Below are positions 36,701-44,032 of a DNA stretch of 64,000 nt, piece after piece. The stretch is from an uncultured Methylococcales bacterium (GTDB taxonomy: Bacteria; Pseudomonadota; Gammaproteobacteria; Methylococcales; Methylomonadaceae), in NCBI GenBank assembly GCA_903902705.1, contig CAIUVX010000139.1, positions 62,001 through 126,000 on the forward strand. Direction: 5' to 3'. The position numbers were made by a program, and so were the translations under genes. Below the pieces are notes generated by a model. That model was not told the origin of the DNA and made no database searches. It worked only from the letters and a program-made list of their open reading frames with translations. Within the stretch, counting starts at the first letter, position 1, and each line of letters opens with the position of its first letter.

Positions 36701-36912
36701 GGTACACTGTCGATTGTAGCAACAGCGGGTGAAGCAAATACTTCTGGCGTAGCTTGTTTTACTTCGTTGGTACTGGCTACGCTTGTGTTTTGACGCAAGC
36801 TAGTAAAACCATTGTTGTCAAAGTAACCCAAGTAAAAAGCCAGCCCAATGAGACTTGCCAGTCCAATTAGACTGGCAAGAAAGGTGATCCAAAGACGATG
36901 ACTAGAGTCCAC
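33784..36912 (-). CDS. Membrane-anchored WD40-caspase (peptidase C14 family)
   Basis: A 1042-residue protein. An N-terminal membrane segment (about residues 8-30) is followed by a Thr/Pro-rich linker and a WD40 beta-propeller region (about 105-620; first repeat 'INQVALTHDGRLLTVSDDKT'), then a beta-rich insert and a C-terminal caspase-like domain (about 775-1030). The His-Cys dyad is present: His866 in FLAGHGI and Cys920 in LIDSCNAGAF. The single anchor and lack of positive charge after it suggest that propeller and protease face the periplasm (inference). It overlaps the upstream lipoprotein gene by 11 bases. Bacterial WD40-caspases are usually regarded as signal-gated proteases. Confidence 0.9.
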   Translation of the reverse strand: MDSSHRLWITFLASLIGLASLIGLAFYLGYFDNNGFTSLRQNTSVASTNEVKQATPEVFASPAVATIDSVPVQAAISPVEPTTDTAKPLDAPDETPTPRPETGLHTAAINQVALTHDGRLLTVSDDKTARLWSADITGDPQVLRVPIGARNEGTLYTVATSPTKNSAVVGGSTGIDWDKAGSVYGFDLNTGKITGRITGIQGTIRVLTYSQDGRYLAIGSGSGWLRIIDIEGKSLAMDASICEDMLVAAKFLRDGRLVTACLDGQLQLFDASFHPQANYKFPEQQRPWRFAVSPKEDQIAVGSLDVAKITVFSLADLKPVNELTGDNQQRGNLSVVAWIGDSIAGAGTYGNAQGIKYLRVWNTVNKQAQESPLAEDTVTDLTALANGKLAYVTAEPAIGIVDLTGTKSSTRKRSIADFRDAFEGTFAVSEDGATVDFGLQQKGRNPLRFNLVNRTLVHDLAVRTDMHKPVIPSSLINWRNTTHTALNSTPVALDQNEQSRSAASLTENDSTVIGADFSVQYWQTGKLIWHIAVPSSAWAVNLTKNGRFVLAALGDGTLRWYDTKDGRELLALLVNTDERWIAWTPEGYFDHSDGAASMIGYHVNQGKKDSPKFILSEQIHERFYRPDLIGKTILENAPPTPTATNTSDAKEVVAEHHAPSVRLVSWCVQDKCTEVNSVDEIPQTRSVDSAEIRLRFALKDAGGGIGNVVIRRNKATVTTRTLRSSEMTKNRAAESIIEEKVLLESGDNLITVTAFDADQTIDAGEAIRLPIHYEASTAPDAPTLYIVSIGIDQYDAAELPKLDNAVNDAKGIIDSLVSSTSGLFAAVKPVALLNEQAGLSKIKQALTQIGKDAKPNDLVVLFLAGHGISIDGRYYFMPHDAKLSGNIKEQVKATSLTQKMLSDLLSALPTSRVAVLIDSCNAGAFAVMGSVVQNSSRERAWTGSLAQNTGRFVLAGTSTEQEALDGINGHGVFTAVLLEGLSGKADQEVGGNNDHRINIFELQKYTSQRVPEEAHKISPTHAQNVSGFFAGSEFFDLTVSKP

Positions 36913-37858
36913 AGAGCATACTCTCTGGCGTAATCAGACCGACAGAGCCTTCCAGAGCAAAAGCCACTTTGGCTTGAGCTTTTGCTTTATCAATTTGATC
37001 GACGAAGGCTTTTTGTTTGATTTGATTAGTCTCAGTCACATGCGCTACTTCAACAGCAGCGGGCTTTACGGCAGGGACTTGGGATTGACTAACCACTGTG
37101 GCACTTTGTGATGGAGTAGTTTTGGTCTTTTTAGTTTTCTTTTTAGACTTTTTAACTTCTTTGGTTAGAAATACTTCTGGGGTAATTTGAGTAGTATTGG
37201 CTTTTTCAGCATACAGAATCGCTTTTGCGTTGGGGCTTTTGTCTAAAATCTTATTGTTAGCATCTTGGAACTCTGTCAATCGTGTTCCCATTTTTAGACC
37301 TAAATCTTGCGCAATTTTAATATCTTCATCGAATTGGTGTCTTAGATCGTCAAGTTGTTTGACAGCTTTATCACGCGGTACACGCCCAGCTTTATACTCT
37401 GATTTTATGCGTTCGGCAGCTGCAAAACGGCAATCACGCAGTTTGGCAAATGCCAATGACGTTCTATCAATTTCACCATTTGCGGCAAGAATGTCGTTGC
37501 GTACTGATGCCGCTAATGCTTGTTCATCGGCTATATCTTTCTGCTTGGCGTTATAATAACCGCCCACGCCGCCAGCAACTGCACCGACACCACCGCCTAT
37601 CAACGCACCTGTACCAACGTTACCACCGCCTATTAATGCGCCCAATGCCCCTGTTCCAGCACCGATAAGTCCGCCAATGACAGCACCTTCAACAACCGAT
37701 TGCGTGTAATAGTGTTCTGAATCTCTTAATTGACTTCGCCATGTATAGCAAATATCGCCTTTGTCATCGTTGTGAACATTAAGTGCCGAACATCCAGATA
37801 AAAGACAAAAACTTACTATCAATAACGGCTTACGATTGTGTTTTGACGGGGGATACAT
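36902..37858 (-). CDS. Glycine-zipper lipoprotein
   Basis: A 318-residue predicted lipoprotein with lipobox LLSGC at residues 20-24. A glycine-zipper segment (about 60-110, with IGGLIGAGTGALGALIGGG) could span or insert in membrane; a helical region (about 115-210), a Lys-rich stretch (KKSKKKTKKTK) and a C-terminal helix follow. It is the first gene of the minus-strand array and overlaps the start of the WD40-caspase by 11 bases, so the two are probably made together. The motif TPEVF occurs in both proteins. It does not look like TssJ. Function unknown; an envelope anchor or pore for the caspase is speculation. Confidence 0.8.
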   Translation of the reverse strand: MYPPSKHNRKPLLIVSFCLLSGCSALNVHNDDKGDICYTWRSQLRDSEHYYTQSVVEGAVIGGLIGAGTGALGALIGGGNVGTGALIGGGVGAVAGGVGGYYNAKQKDIADEQALAASVRNDILAANGEIDRTSLAFAKLRDCRFAAAERIKSEYKAGRVPRDKAVKQLDDLRHQFDEDIKIAQDLGLKMGTRLTEFQDANNKILDKSPNAKAILYAEKANTTQITPEVFLTKEVKKSKKKTKKTKTTPSQSATVVSQSQVPAVKPAAVEVAHVTETNQIKQKAFVDQIDKAKAQAKVAFALEGSVGLITPESMLCGL

Positions 37859-38123
37859 GATGTTTGTCCTATTTTCTAATTATTATTAGTCTTAATGGGG
37901 GCTTTCATTTTGGCATATTTTTAATATTTCAGCCAACTATTACTGACTGATTATTACACGGTCTTTAAACTTTGCAATTCAGCAAAAAATCACAGCTGAC
38001 GCATCATATTGATACTTTTAACGCTTCCACAATTTAGGTGCTATATATCCCACGCACGGCAATGACAAAAATCCGTTAAAATAGCCGCCATTAAAGTAAA
38101 AACCATTCGTCTGAGGTAAAAAC
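37859..38123. promoter_or_regulatory. Divergent promoter region for the minus-strand array and parA
   Basis: This 265-base AT-rich gap lies between two genes that point away from each other, so it should hold at least two promoters. The clearest element is GTTAAAATAG near 38075-38086 (a -10-like TAAAAT for parA). For the minus strand only generic AT-rich stretches are seen. No parS-like TGTTTCACGTGAAACA site was found here. Confidence 0.45.
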
Positions 38124-38891
38124 GTGGGCAAAGTCATTGCCGTCACCAATCAAAAAGGTGGCGTAGGAAAAACAACAACCAGTGTCAATCTTGCGGCATC
38201 GTTGGCAGCCGCTAAACGCAGCGTATTGCTTGTAGACCTTGATCCACAAGGCAATGCGGCTATGGGTTGTGGTATCGATAAACATGATATTCAGCATTCC
38301 AGTTATGAATTATTAATGGCATCGGTGCCAGCAAGTGAAACTATTATTGAACTACCCGCTATTGGTTTTTCGGTAATAGCGGGTAATTCAGATTTGACCG
38401 CTGCCGAAGTCGAATTAATGCAGGCTACGCGTAAAGAACAACGGTTAGCCGATGCCTTATTGCCGATAAAAGCTAACTATGACTTTATTTTGATTGATTG
38501 TCCTCCGTCTTTAAATATGCTGACGCTGAACGCAATGGTCGCCGCTGACAGTTTATTAATTCCGATGCAATGCGAATATTACGCGCTGGAAGGTTTATCG
38601 GCGTTAATGACCACGCTGAAAAATATTCAGGATACTGTGAATCCAAAATTACATTTGGAAGGTATTTTGCGCACCATGTACGATGACAGAAACCGTTTGA
38701 CTAAAGACGTGTCTGAGCAATTATTGCGCTATTTTGGTGATAAAGTATTTCAGACTTGCATACCCAGAAATATTCGTTTGGCCGAAGCCCCCAGTCATGG
38801 TTTGCCCGTGTTAAGCTACGATAAATCCTCGCGTGGTGCGTTGGCATATATTGCCTTAGTCCGCGAAATGCTGAAAAAAGAACAATCATGA
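38124..38891 (+). CDS. parA: Chromosome-partitioning ATPase ParA (Soj)
   Basis: A 255-residue ParA. The deviant Walker A motif NQKGGVGKTTT (residues 9-19), Walker A' 'VLLVDLDPQGNA' and 'FILIDCPPSLNMLTLNA' identify a chromosomal Soj-type ATPase that forms DNA-bound gradients for ParB-parS segregation. It starts with GTG at 38124, with GAGGT upstream. Its stop overlaps the start of the next small gene (ATGA). In most gammaproteobacteria parAB follow rsmG near the origin; here the upstream neighbour is the caspase/T6SS array. Confidence 0.95.
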   Translation: MGKVIAVTNQKGGVGKTTTSVNLAASLAAAKRSVLLVDLDPQGNAAMGCGIDKHDIQHSSYELLMASVPASETIIELPAIGFSVIAGNSDLTAAEVELMQATRKEQRLADALLPIKANYDFILIDCPPSLNMLTLNAMVAADSLLIPMQCEYYALEGLSALMTTLKNIQDTVNPKLHLEGILRTMYDDRNRLTKDVSEQLLRYFGDKVFQTCIPRNIRLAEAPSHGLPVLSYDKSSRGALAYIALVREMLKKEQS

Positions 38892-39106
38892 CTGCGCAAA
38901 AACGTGGCTTAGGTCGTGGGCTGGAAGCTTTGTTAATCGATGTTTCTACTCAAGAAATAACGCAACTTAGCTCAACTACCGTACTCGTCAAAGCGATACA
39001 AACAGAAAACACCAATTTGATTAAAGAAGCCGAAGCTTTAAAAGTCTTGCTGGATGACTTTGAAACACTGGTGCGCACTCTCAACATAGACAAACCAACA
39101 TTATGA
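38888..39106 (+). CDS. 72-residue mini-protein resembling the ParB N terminus
   Basis: The first 20 or so residues (KRGLGRGLEALLIDVST) closely match the N terminus of the ParB encoded next door (KRGLGRGLDALLGDVST), the segment that contacts ParA and stimulates its ATPase. The rest is a leucine-rich helix ('EAEALKVLLDDFETLVRTL') and lacks the ParB nuclease-like and HTH domains. It overlaps parA and parB by four bases on each side (ATGA), so all three are probably co-translated. It may be a ParA regulator that cannot bind parS (inference), or a decayed partial duplication of parB. Confidence 0.8.
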   Translation: MTAQKRGLGRGLEALLIDVSTQEITQLSSTTVLVKAIQTENTNLIKEAEALKVLLDDFETLVRTLNIDKPTL

Positions 39107-39951
39107 ATGTAAAAAAACGTGGACTTGGGCGCGGATTAGACGCTTTGTTAGGCGATGTTTCCACGACTCAAGAAAGACATCATGCCCTAGAAACGCTACC
39201 CATCGAATATCTACAGCGTGGTAAATATCAGCCGCGCAAAGATATTAATCCAGAAAAATTGCAAGAGTTAGCTAATTCGATTAAAGCTCAAGGCATTATT
39301 CAACCTATCGTAGTGCGTTCCATCGCTCACAATCAATACGAAATTGTCGCAGGTGAACGCCGTTGGCGAGCCGCACAATTAGCGGGCTTAGCCGAAGTAC
39401 CCGTGGTGATAAAGGACGTTGATGACCACGCGGCAATGGCAATCGCGCTAATTGAAAATATTCAACGCGAAGACCTTAATCCGTTAGAAGAAGCCGACGC
39501 GCTAAAACGCTTATTGGAAGAATTCTCCATGACTCATCAACAAATCGCTGATGCTATTGGAAAATCTCGCGCTACCGTCAGCAACTTATTAAGACTTATC
39601 GACTTACAGTCTGAGGTAAAAACGCTGTTAATTAATAAGCAGTTAGACATGGGACACGCCCGCGCTTTGCTTGCTTTGGATGGTAATAAGCAAATCGAAG
39701 CAGCGCGTAAAATAGTCAAAGACGGCTTGACCGTCAGGGCGGCTGAACGTTTGATTAGAGAATTACAGTTAGATCCAAAACCAGCTAAAGTAAAAGTGAT
39801 AGACCATGACACTGTGCGTTTACAAGACGATTTAACTGCTAAACTCGGCGCAAAAGTGGTTATCGATCACAAAGACAACGGCACGGGAAAAGTAGTGATT
39901 GCCTATTCCAGCTTAGAAGAACTGGATGGCATTATTGAGCAAATTAAATAA
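39103..39951 (+). CDS. parB: Chromosome-partitioning protein ParB (Spo0J)
   Basis: A 282-residue ParB. The ParA-interacting N terminus (KKRGLGRGLDALLGD) is followed by the CTP-binding domain with 'GKYQPRKDINPEKLQELANSI' spacing, GERRWRAA near 87 and ENIQREDLNPLEEA near 115, the HTH ('HQQIADAIGKSRATVSNLLRL') near 145, and a C-terminal dimerisation domain. It binds parS and spreads as a CTP-dependent clamp. It overlaps the mini-protein gene by four bases. A weak terminator-like hairpin follows. Confidence 0.95.
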   Translation: MNVKKRGLGRGLDALLGDVSTTQERHHALETLPIEYLQRGKYQPRKDINPEKLQELANSIKAQGIIQPIVVRSIAHNQYEIVAGERRWRAAQLAGLAEVPVVIKDVDDHAAMAIALIENIQREDLNPLEEADALKRLLEEFSMTHQQIADAIGKSRATVSNLLRLIDLQSEVKTLLINKQLDMGHARALLALDGNKQIEAARKIVKDGLTVRAAERLIRELQLDPKPAKVKVIDHDTVRLQDDLTAKLGAKVVIDHKDNGTGKVVIAYSSLEELDGIIEQIK

Positions 39952-39994
39952 CAGTAAGTTGTTAGCAACAAGTTGGCGTGTATAAATAACTCAA

Positions 39995-40023
39995 ACCTTC
40001 GTGGTTTTAAAAACATCGAAGGT
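39995..40023 (+). terminator. Weak hairpin downstream of parB
   Basis: ACCTTCG (39995-40001) pairs with CGAAGGT (40017-40023) around a 15-base loop and is followed by CTTAATTTC. The stem is short and the T-run poor, so termination is uncertain. A -10-like TATAAT at 40058-40063 further down may serve ccmC. Confidence 0.35.
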
Positions 40024-40158
40024 CTTAATTTCAGCAAAAATCAAAATGCTGTTACGTTATAATGCAATAGTAGCGACGGCTTAACTAACACCGTCTAGGT
40101 TGGGCAAGAAAATTCGCCTGCAATTTCATATTTTTACTCTAAACCTTATTGATACCTC

Positions 40159-40923
40159 ATGTTTTTAATTCCAGACCCTGTCGTTCGTTTTTTTCACCGC
40201 ATGGCTTCACCACCGCATTTTTACGCGCTTAGCGAAAAATTAATGCCGTGGCTAGTGGTGATTTTTGTGTTATTAACCGCCGCTGGTTTATATGGCGGTT
40301 TGTATTTAGCTCCCTCTGATTATCAGCAAGGTGATAGTTATCGCATTATTTATATTCATGTGCCTAGCGCGTGGATGTCGCTGTTTATTTATATCGTCAT
40401 GGCAGTTGCTGGCGGTATTGGCTTAATATGGCGCATTAAATTGGCGGAAGTCGTTACAATTAGCAGTGCGCCGATTGGTGCAAGTTTTACCTTTATTGCG
40501 TTAGTCACTGGCTCATTATGGGGTAAACCGATGTGGGGAACGTGGTGGGTGTGGGATGCACGCCTGACTTCCGAACTGATTTTATTGTTTTTGTATCTGG
40601 GCGTGATTGGTTTGTATGGCGCGATAGATGATAAGCGTGTCGCTTCCAAAGCAATAGCGATTTTAGCGTTAGTCGGCGTGGTTAATATTCCCATTATTCA
40701 TTATTCAGTCGAATGGTGGAATACCCTGCATCAAGGCCCGACGGTGACTAAAATGGATAAACCGTCAATTCATGTCACTATGCTAGTACCGCTGTTATTA
40801 ATGGCATTGTCCTTTAAAATGTATTATGTCATCGCCATGTTGCAACGGGCGCGAGTCGAATTATTACAGCGTGAACGCAATGCGCAATGGGTGAAAACCC
40901 TGTTACTGGAGAAGCAACCATGA
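40159..40923 (+). CDS. ccmC: Heme export membrane protein CcmC
   Basis: A 254-residue six-span membrane protein of cytochrome c maturation system I. The tryptophan-rich WWD domain WGTWWVWDARLTS (about residues 128-140) and flanking histidines (IHVPSAW near 72 and YSVEWWNTLHQG near 185) bind heme that is handed to CcmE. It overlaps ccmD by ATGA. The ABC subunits CcmA and CcmB that normally precede it are not here: parB is upstream instead. Confidence 0.95.
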   Translation: MFLIPDPVVRFFHRMASPPHFYALSEKLMPWLVVIFVLLTAAGLYGGLYLAPSDYQQGDSYRIIYIHVPSAWMSLFIYIVMAVAGGIGLIWRIKLAEVVTISSAPIGASFTFIALVTGSLWGKPMWGTWWVWDARLTSELILLFLYLGVIGLYGAIDDKRVASKAIAILALVGVVNIPIIHYSVEWWNTLHQGPTVTKMDKPSIHVTMLVPLLLMALSFKMYYVIAMLQRARVELLQRERNAQWVKTLLLEKQP

Positions 40924-41093
40924 CTTTTAACAGCTTAGCTGAATTTTTGGCAATGGGCGGTTATGCCTTTTATGTGTGGACTTCTTATGGCTTGACATTG
41001 GTTGTCCTGCTTGCCAATATCATTATTCCAATCTGGCAACGCAAACAACTTTTACGCTCTTTATCTCTTAAGCAACAACGGTTAGAAAAATGA
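40920..41093 (+). CDS. ccmD: Heme exporter accessory protein CcmD
   Basis: A 57-residue single-span protein starting MTFNSLAEFLAMGGYAFYVW, with the membrane helix at about residues 19-40 and a basic C-terminal tail, as in CcmD. It holds CcmE-heme in the CcmABCD complex. ATG 40920 overlaps the ccmC stop, and its own stop overlaps the ccmE ATG by four bases. A longer upstream frame from 40887 has no good start and is rejected. Confidence 0.92.
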   Translation: MTFNSLAEFLAMGGYAFYVWTSYGLTLVVLLANIIIPIWQRKQLLRSLSLKQQRLEK

Positions 41094-41533
41094 AACCTGC
41101 TAGAAAACAACGCTTAATACTCATCGGTTTAATGGTTATCGGTGCGAGTATTGCCACTGCCTTTGCCCTTAAATCGTTTAATGAAAACTTGATGTATTTT
41201 TTTTCTACCACCGATGTTGTCGATGGTAAAGCTCCCAAAGACGCGCTGTTTCGTTTAGGTGGCATGGTGATTAAAGGCACAGTCGAACGCCCGAATGATG
41301 GCATGATGGTACGATTTAAACTCACCGACTTTAGCAAAGAAGTCACGGTTGAATACACTGGCATATTGCCCGATTTATTTCGTGAAGGTCAGGGCATTGT
41401 CGCGCATGGCAAACTCAATGACAAAGGCGTGTTTATTGCCGAAGAAGTATTAGCCAAGCATGATGAAAATTATATGCCGCCTGAAGTAAAAAGTAGTTTG
41501 AAAAATCAGTCTGCACCCACAAAACAGGAATAG
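41090..41533 (+). CDS. ccmE: Cytochrome c maturation heme chaperone CcmE
   Basis: A 147-residue periplasmic heme chaperone with one N-terminal membrane anchor (about residues 8-26) and an OB-fold. The covalent heme ligand is His124 in LAKHDENYMPPE, a fully conserved motif. Other family features are FRLGGMVIKGTVER and 'YTGILPDLFREGQGIVA' style text. It completes ccmCDE; ccmF, ccmG and ccmH do not follow, as a nuclease gene begins three bases after its stop. Confidence 0.96.
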   Translation: MKPARKQRLILIGLMVIGASIATAFALKSFNENLMYFFSTTDVVDGKAPKDALFRLGGMVIKGTVERPNDGMMVRFKLTDFSKEVTVEYTGILPDLFREGQGIVAHGKLNDKGVFIAEEVLAKHDENYMPPEVKSSLKNQSAPTKQE

Positions 41534-41536
41534 CTC

Positions 41537-41953
41537 ATGTATGAATACAAAGTATCGCGCTTATATAGAGTAGTCGATGGTGACACTATTGAAATAGACA
41601 TTGATTTAGGATTTGATGTCGCCATTCATAAGATGGTTCGTCTGGCAGGCATAGATACGCCTGAAAGTCGCACTAAAGATATTTACGAAAAAAAACTTGG
41701 CTTGGAAGCTAAAGAATGGTTAAAAACTAGATTAAAAGACGCTGAGAACATCCGTATTAAAACTGAAAAACCCGATAGCACCGAGAAATTTGGCAGAATT
41801 CTTGGCTGGTTATACACTGGCAATGATTCTGTCTCAATCAATGAAACTATGATACAAGAAGGCTATGCGTGGTCGTATCTGGGTGAGAAAAAGGTAAAAG
41901 ATTTCGCGCTACTTGAAAAGCGTCGTCAGGAAGCAGCTGCAAAGAATGTGTGA
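41537..41953 (+). CDS. Thermonuclease-family (SNase-like) protein
   Basis: A 138-residue staphylococcal-nuclease-fold protein. VVDGDTIEIDIDLGF (residues 12-26), VRLAGIDTPESRTKD (34-48) and 'EKFGRILGWLY' with 'EGYAWSYLGEK' match the fold, with catalytic-type Asp, Arg and Glu positions retained in RLAGIDTPE. No signal peptide is evident, so it may act inside the cell, unlike secreted SNases. It is three bases from ccmE and probably shares its transcript. Confidence 0.85.
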   Translation: MYEYKVSRLYRVVDGDTIEIDIDLGFDVAIHKMVRLAGIDTPESRTKDIYEKKLGLEAKEWLKTRLKDAENIRIKTEKPDSTEKFGRILGWLYTGNDSVSINETMIQEGYAWSYLGEKKVKDFALLEKRRQEAAAKNV

Positions 41954-41963
41954 TTGCTGTAAG

Positions 41964-42034
41964 TAAGTGCGAATTTATTCGCGCTTACACACAACGTGGT
42001 AAAGTTGGGTTTGGTATGTAAAATCCAACTTTAC
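41964..42034. terminator. Two hairpins between convergent nuclease and DUF475 genes
   Basis: TAAGTGCGAA/TTCGCGCTTA (41964-41973 and 41978-41987, one mismatch) and GGTAAAGTTGG/CCAACTTTACC (41998-42008 and 42024-42034, perfect) lie between convergent stops at 41953 and 42048. They could stop transcription from both sides; T-runs are weak. Confidence 0.5.
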
Positions 42035-42047
42035 CGTGTATTAGCCG

Positions 42048-43055
42048 CTATGCAGCATTTTGTCTTTTATATAAAATGGAGGAATAAACCGATAGCGCGA
42101 TTAATACCGCACCCACTAAACCAGTGATAACTTCTGGAATTTCATGAACCATGCTGATTAACATGATAGCCGCTAGTGTGCCAATGGCGTAATGTGCGCC
42201 ATGTTCTAAAAACACATATTCATCCAACGTGCCTTGACGCACTAAGTAGACAGTTAAACTCCGCACGAACATTGCACCAATCGCCAAACCTAGCATGATG
42301 ATGACCACGTCTTGAGTAATCGCAAACGCGCCGATAACACCATCAAATGAAAACGATGCGTCTAACACTTCAAGGTATAAAAAACTCATCATACTGCCCT
42401 TTTTTAAGGCATTGGCAAGTTCTTCACCTTCTTCTTCATCTTCAAATAAAGCCGCCATACTGCCAACGACAACGTATAACATCACTCCGCCGACACCCGC
42501 CATTAACACTTCAAAACGGATGGGTTCGGGTAGCCAATGATTAATCAGCAGTAATAATCCCAATGATAGTATTACCTCGATAGATTCGAGTTTACCGAAA
42601 TCTGATAATTTTTCTTCGATATAGCCTAGCCAATGCAATTCTTTTTTATCATTAAAAATAAAAGAGAAAAATACCATCAGCAAGAACATTCCACCAAAGG
42701 CGGCAATTTCAACGTGGGCATTATTTAAATGTTCCGCATACACCATAGGATTATGTAATGCCATATCTGCCACGCCCAAAAAGCCCATGCCTGTGGCGAC
42801 AGAGACGATAGCGATAGGAAATATTAAACGCATACCAAATACCGCGACTAAAATACCGTAGGTTAGGAAGTATTGTTGCCAACGTTCATCCATGCGCTTT
42901 AGGATAGAGGCGTTCACTACTGCGTTATCAAATGATAAACTGACTTCCAAAACACCTAGAATAATGGCGATAAACGCGCCCATTAATCCACCCCAAAAAA
43001 GCGCGGCGGCTAAACAAATTGCTGTTACGATAAAAGAAAGACGAAAATGCTGCAT
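42048..43055 (-). CDS. DUF475 / TerC-like integral membrane protein
   Basis: A 335-residue protein with about eight to nine membrane segments. 'LSFDNAVVNASILKRM' near residue 40 and 'DASFSFDGVIGAFAIT' near 233 are the paired SFDN/SFDG motifs of the TerC superfamily, whose acidic residues within membrane helices suggest metal-ion handling (Mn2+ or tellurite-related in relatives). 'LEHGAHYAIGTLA' near 285 supports DUF475. Monocistronic, with hairpins on both sides. Substrate unknown. Confidence 0.88.
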   Translation of the reverse strand: MQHFRLSFIVTAICLAAALFWGGLMGAFIAIILGVLEVSLSFDNAVVNASILKRMDERWQQYFLTYGILVAVFGMRLIFPIAIVSVATGMGFLGVADMALHNPMVYAEHLNNAHVEIAAFGGMFLLMVFFSFIFNDKKELHWLGYIEEKLSDFGKLESIEVILSLGLLLLINHWLPEPIRFEVLMAGVGGVMLYVVVGSMAALFEDEEEGEELANALKKGSMMSFLYLEVLDASFSFDGVIGAFAITQDVVIIMLGLAIGAMFVRSLTVYLVRQGTLDEYVFLEHGAHYAIGTLAAIMLISMVHEIPEVITGLVGAVLIALSVYSSILYKRQNAA

Positions 43056-43155
43056 AAAAATACCTATCGGTTACTGTTTTAGTTGAGCAACTATAAGTCG
43101 ATTTATTTTAAAATCAACTTTTAATGAAACTGACGGAATGACAAAATAGAATTGC

Positions 43156-43188
43156 ACGGATAACATCCCTTGAAGGGATGTTATCCGT
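43156..43188. terminator. Near-perfect hairpin downstream of cytochrome c4 gene
   Basis: ACGGATAACATCCC (43156-43169) pairs with GGGATGTTATCCGT (43175-43188) over a five-base loop. It lies downstream of the cytochrome gene and upstream of the DUF475 gene, both on the minus strand. No T-run follows, so it may be a repeat rather than an intrinsic terminator. The remainder of the 228-base gap holds nothing recognisable. Confidence 0.45.
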
Positions 43189-43283
43189 TGTTCTACTTTA
43201 AAAATTAACTAGGAAGGAAGTAGATTAAAGTGTTCGTACCGAGTTCGTCGAAGTATGAGCGGTTGCTTAGCTACGCCCAGAAA

Positions 43284-43847
43284 TTATAAAGAGCCAAAAT
43301 AAGCCGCTAACGCCTTAATATCCTCTTCAGAAATTGATCCTGCAATTGCCTGCATATAACTATTTTTGCGCGAACCTTCTTTAAAGCTGGTTAATTGCTT
43401 AACCAAATAATCAGGATGTTGACCTGCTAATCGGGGAAATTGTCCATTACCCACGCCGTTTTCACCATGACAACCCATGCACATCACCGCCTTAGTTTGC
43501 GCTGCTTTAGCCAAGGTAGCATCACCGCCCGCTTTAACCGCAGGTAGGCTAGAAAAATAAGCCGCCAAATTATCCATGTCCGCATCACTCAAATCCGCCG
43601 CAATAGGCTGCATGATAGGATTAGTACGGCTTGCCGCCTTAAATGCTTTCAATTGAATAACGATATAAGTCGCTTGCTGAGCGGCCAAACTAGGAAATTG
43701 TGTATTACCTTCACCTTTTGTGCCGTGACAACCTGTACAGTTAGCAGATTTTTGTTCACCTGCTGCTTTATCAACCGCCAAAACGGGCATTGCCAAAAAA
43801 AAGCTAAGCAATAAAGAAACGATAATCGATTTTTTTGGGGTATTCAT
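43284..43847 (-). CDS. Diheme cytochrome c4
   Basis: A 187-residue periplasmic cytochrome with signal peptide (cleavage after VLA, residue 24). Two homologous c-type domains carry CTGCH (near residue 37) and CMGCH (near 123), each followed by the 'FPSLAAQQATYIVIQLKAFK' / 'FPRLAGQHPDYLVKQLTSFK' pattern and distal axial Met residues (PIMQPIA and SYMQAIA). Cytochrome c4 feeds electrons to terminal oxidases, commonly cbb3. Its maturation depends on the Ccm system partly encoded 2 kb away. Confidence 0.94.
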   Translation of the reverse strand: MNTPKKSIIVSLLLSFFLAMPVLAVDKAAGEQKSANCTGCHGTKGEGNTQFPSLAAQQATYIVIQLKAFKAASRTNPIMQPIAADLSDADMDNLAAYFSSLPAVKAGGDATLAKAAQTKAVMCMGCHGENGVGNGQFPRLAGQHPDYLVKQLTSFKEGSRKNSYMQAIAGSISEEDIKALAAYFGSL

Positions 43848-44032
43848 AACTCACCTCATATTATTAATGGATTGTTGCTGAAAACAAAAAGACGTTATTA
43901 GCGATTGATATTTAAGTAAGAATACCGTAAAAATAAAATATCTGGTATTCCTTTGTTTTACATTTTTATATGGCTGCTTAGTGTCATCATGAGAATTATT
44001 GAACACGCGTGTTCTGTGACGCTCATTTTGCA

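Noticed and set aside
36902-37858. Lipoprotein as the missing TssJ
   Set aside because: It has a lipobox, but it is twice the usual size, has a glycine zipper and a Lys-rich tail, and lacks a TssJ-like beta sandwich pattern; it lies next to the caspase, not tssK/tssL.
37859-42000. parS centromere site near parAB
   Set aside because: I looked for TGTTTCACGTGAAACA-like palindromes around parAB and saw none; an exact pattern search would settle it.
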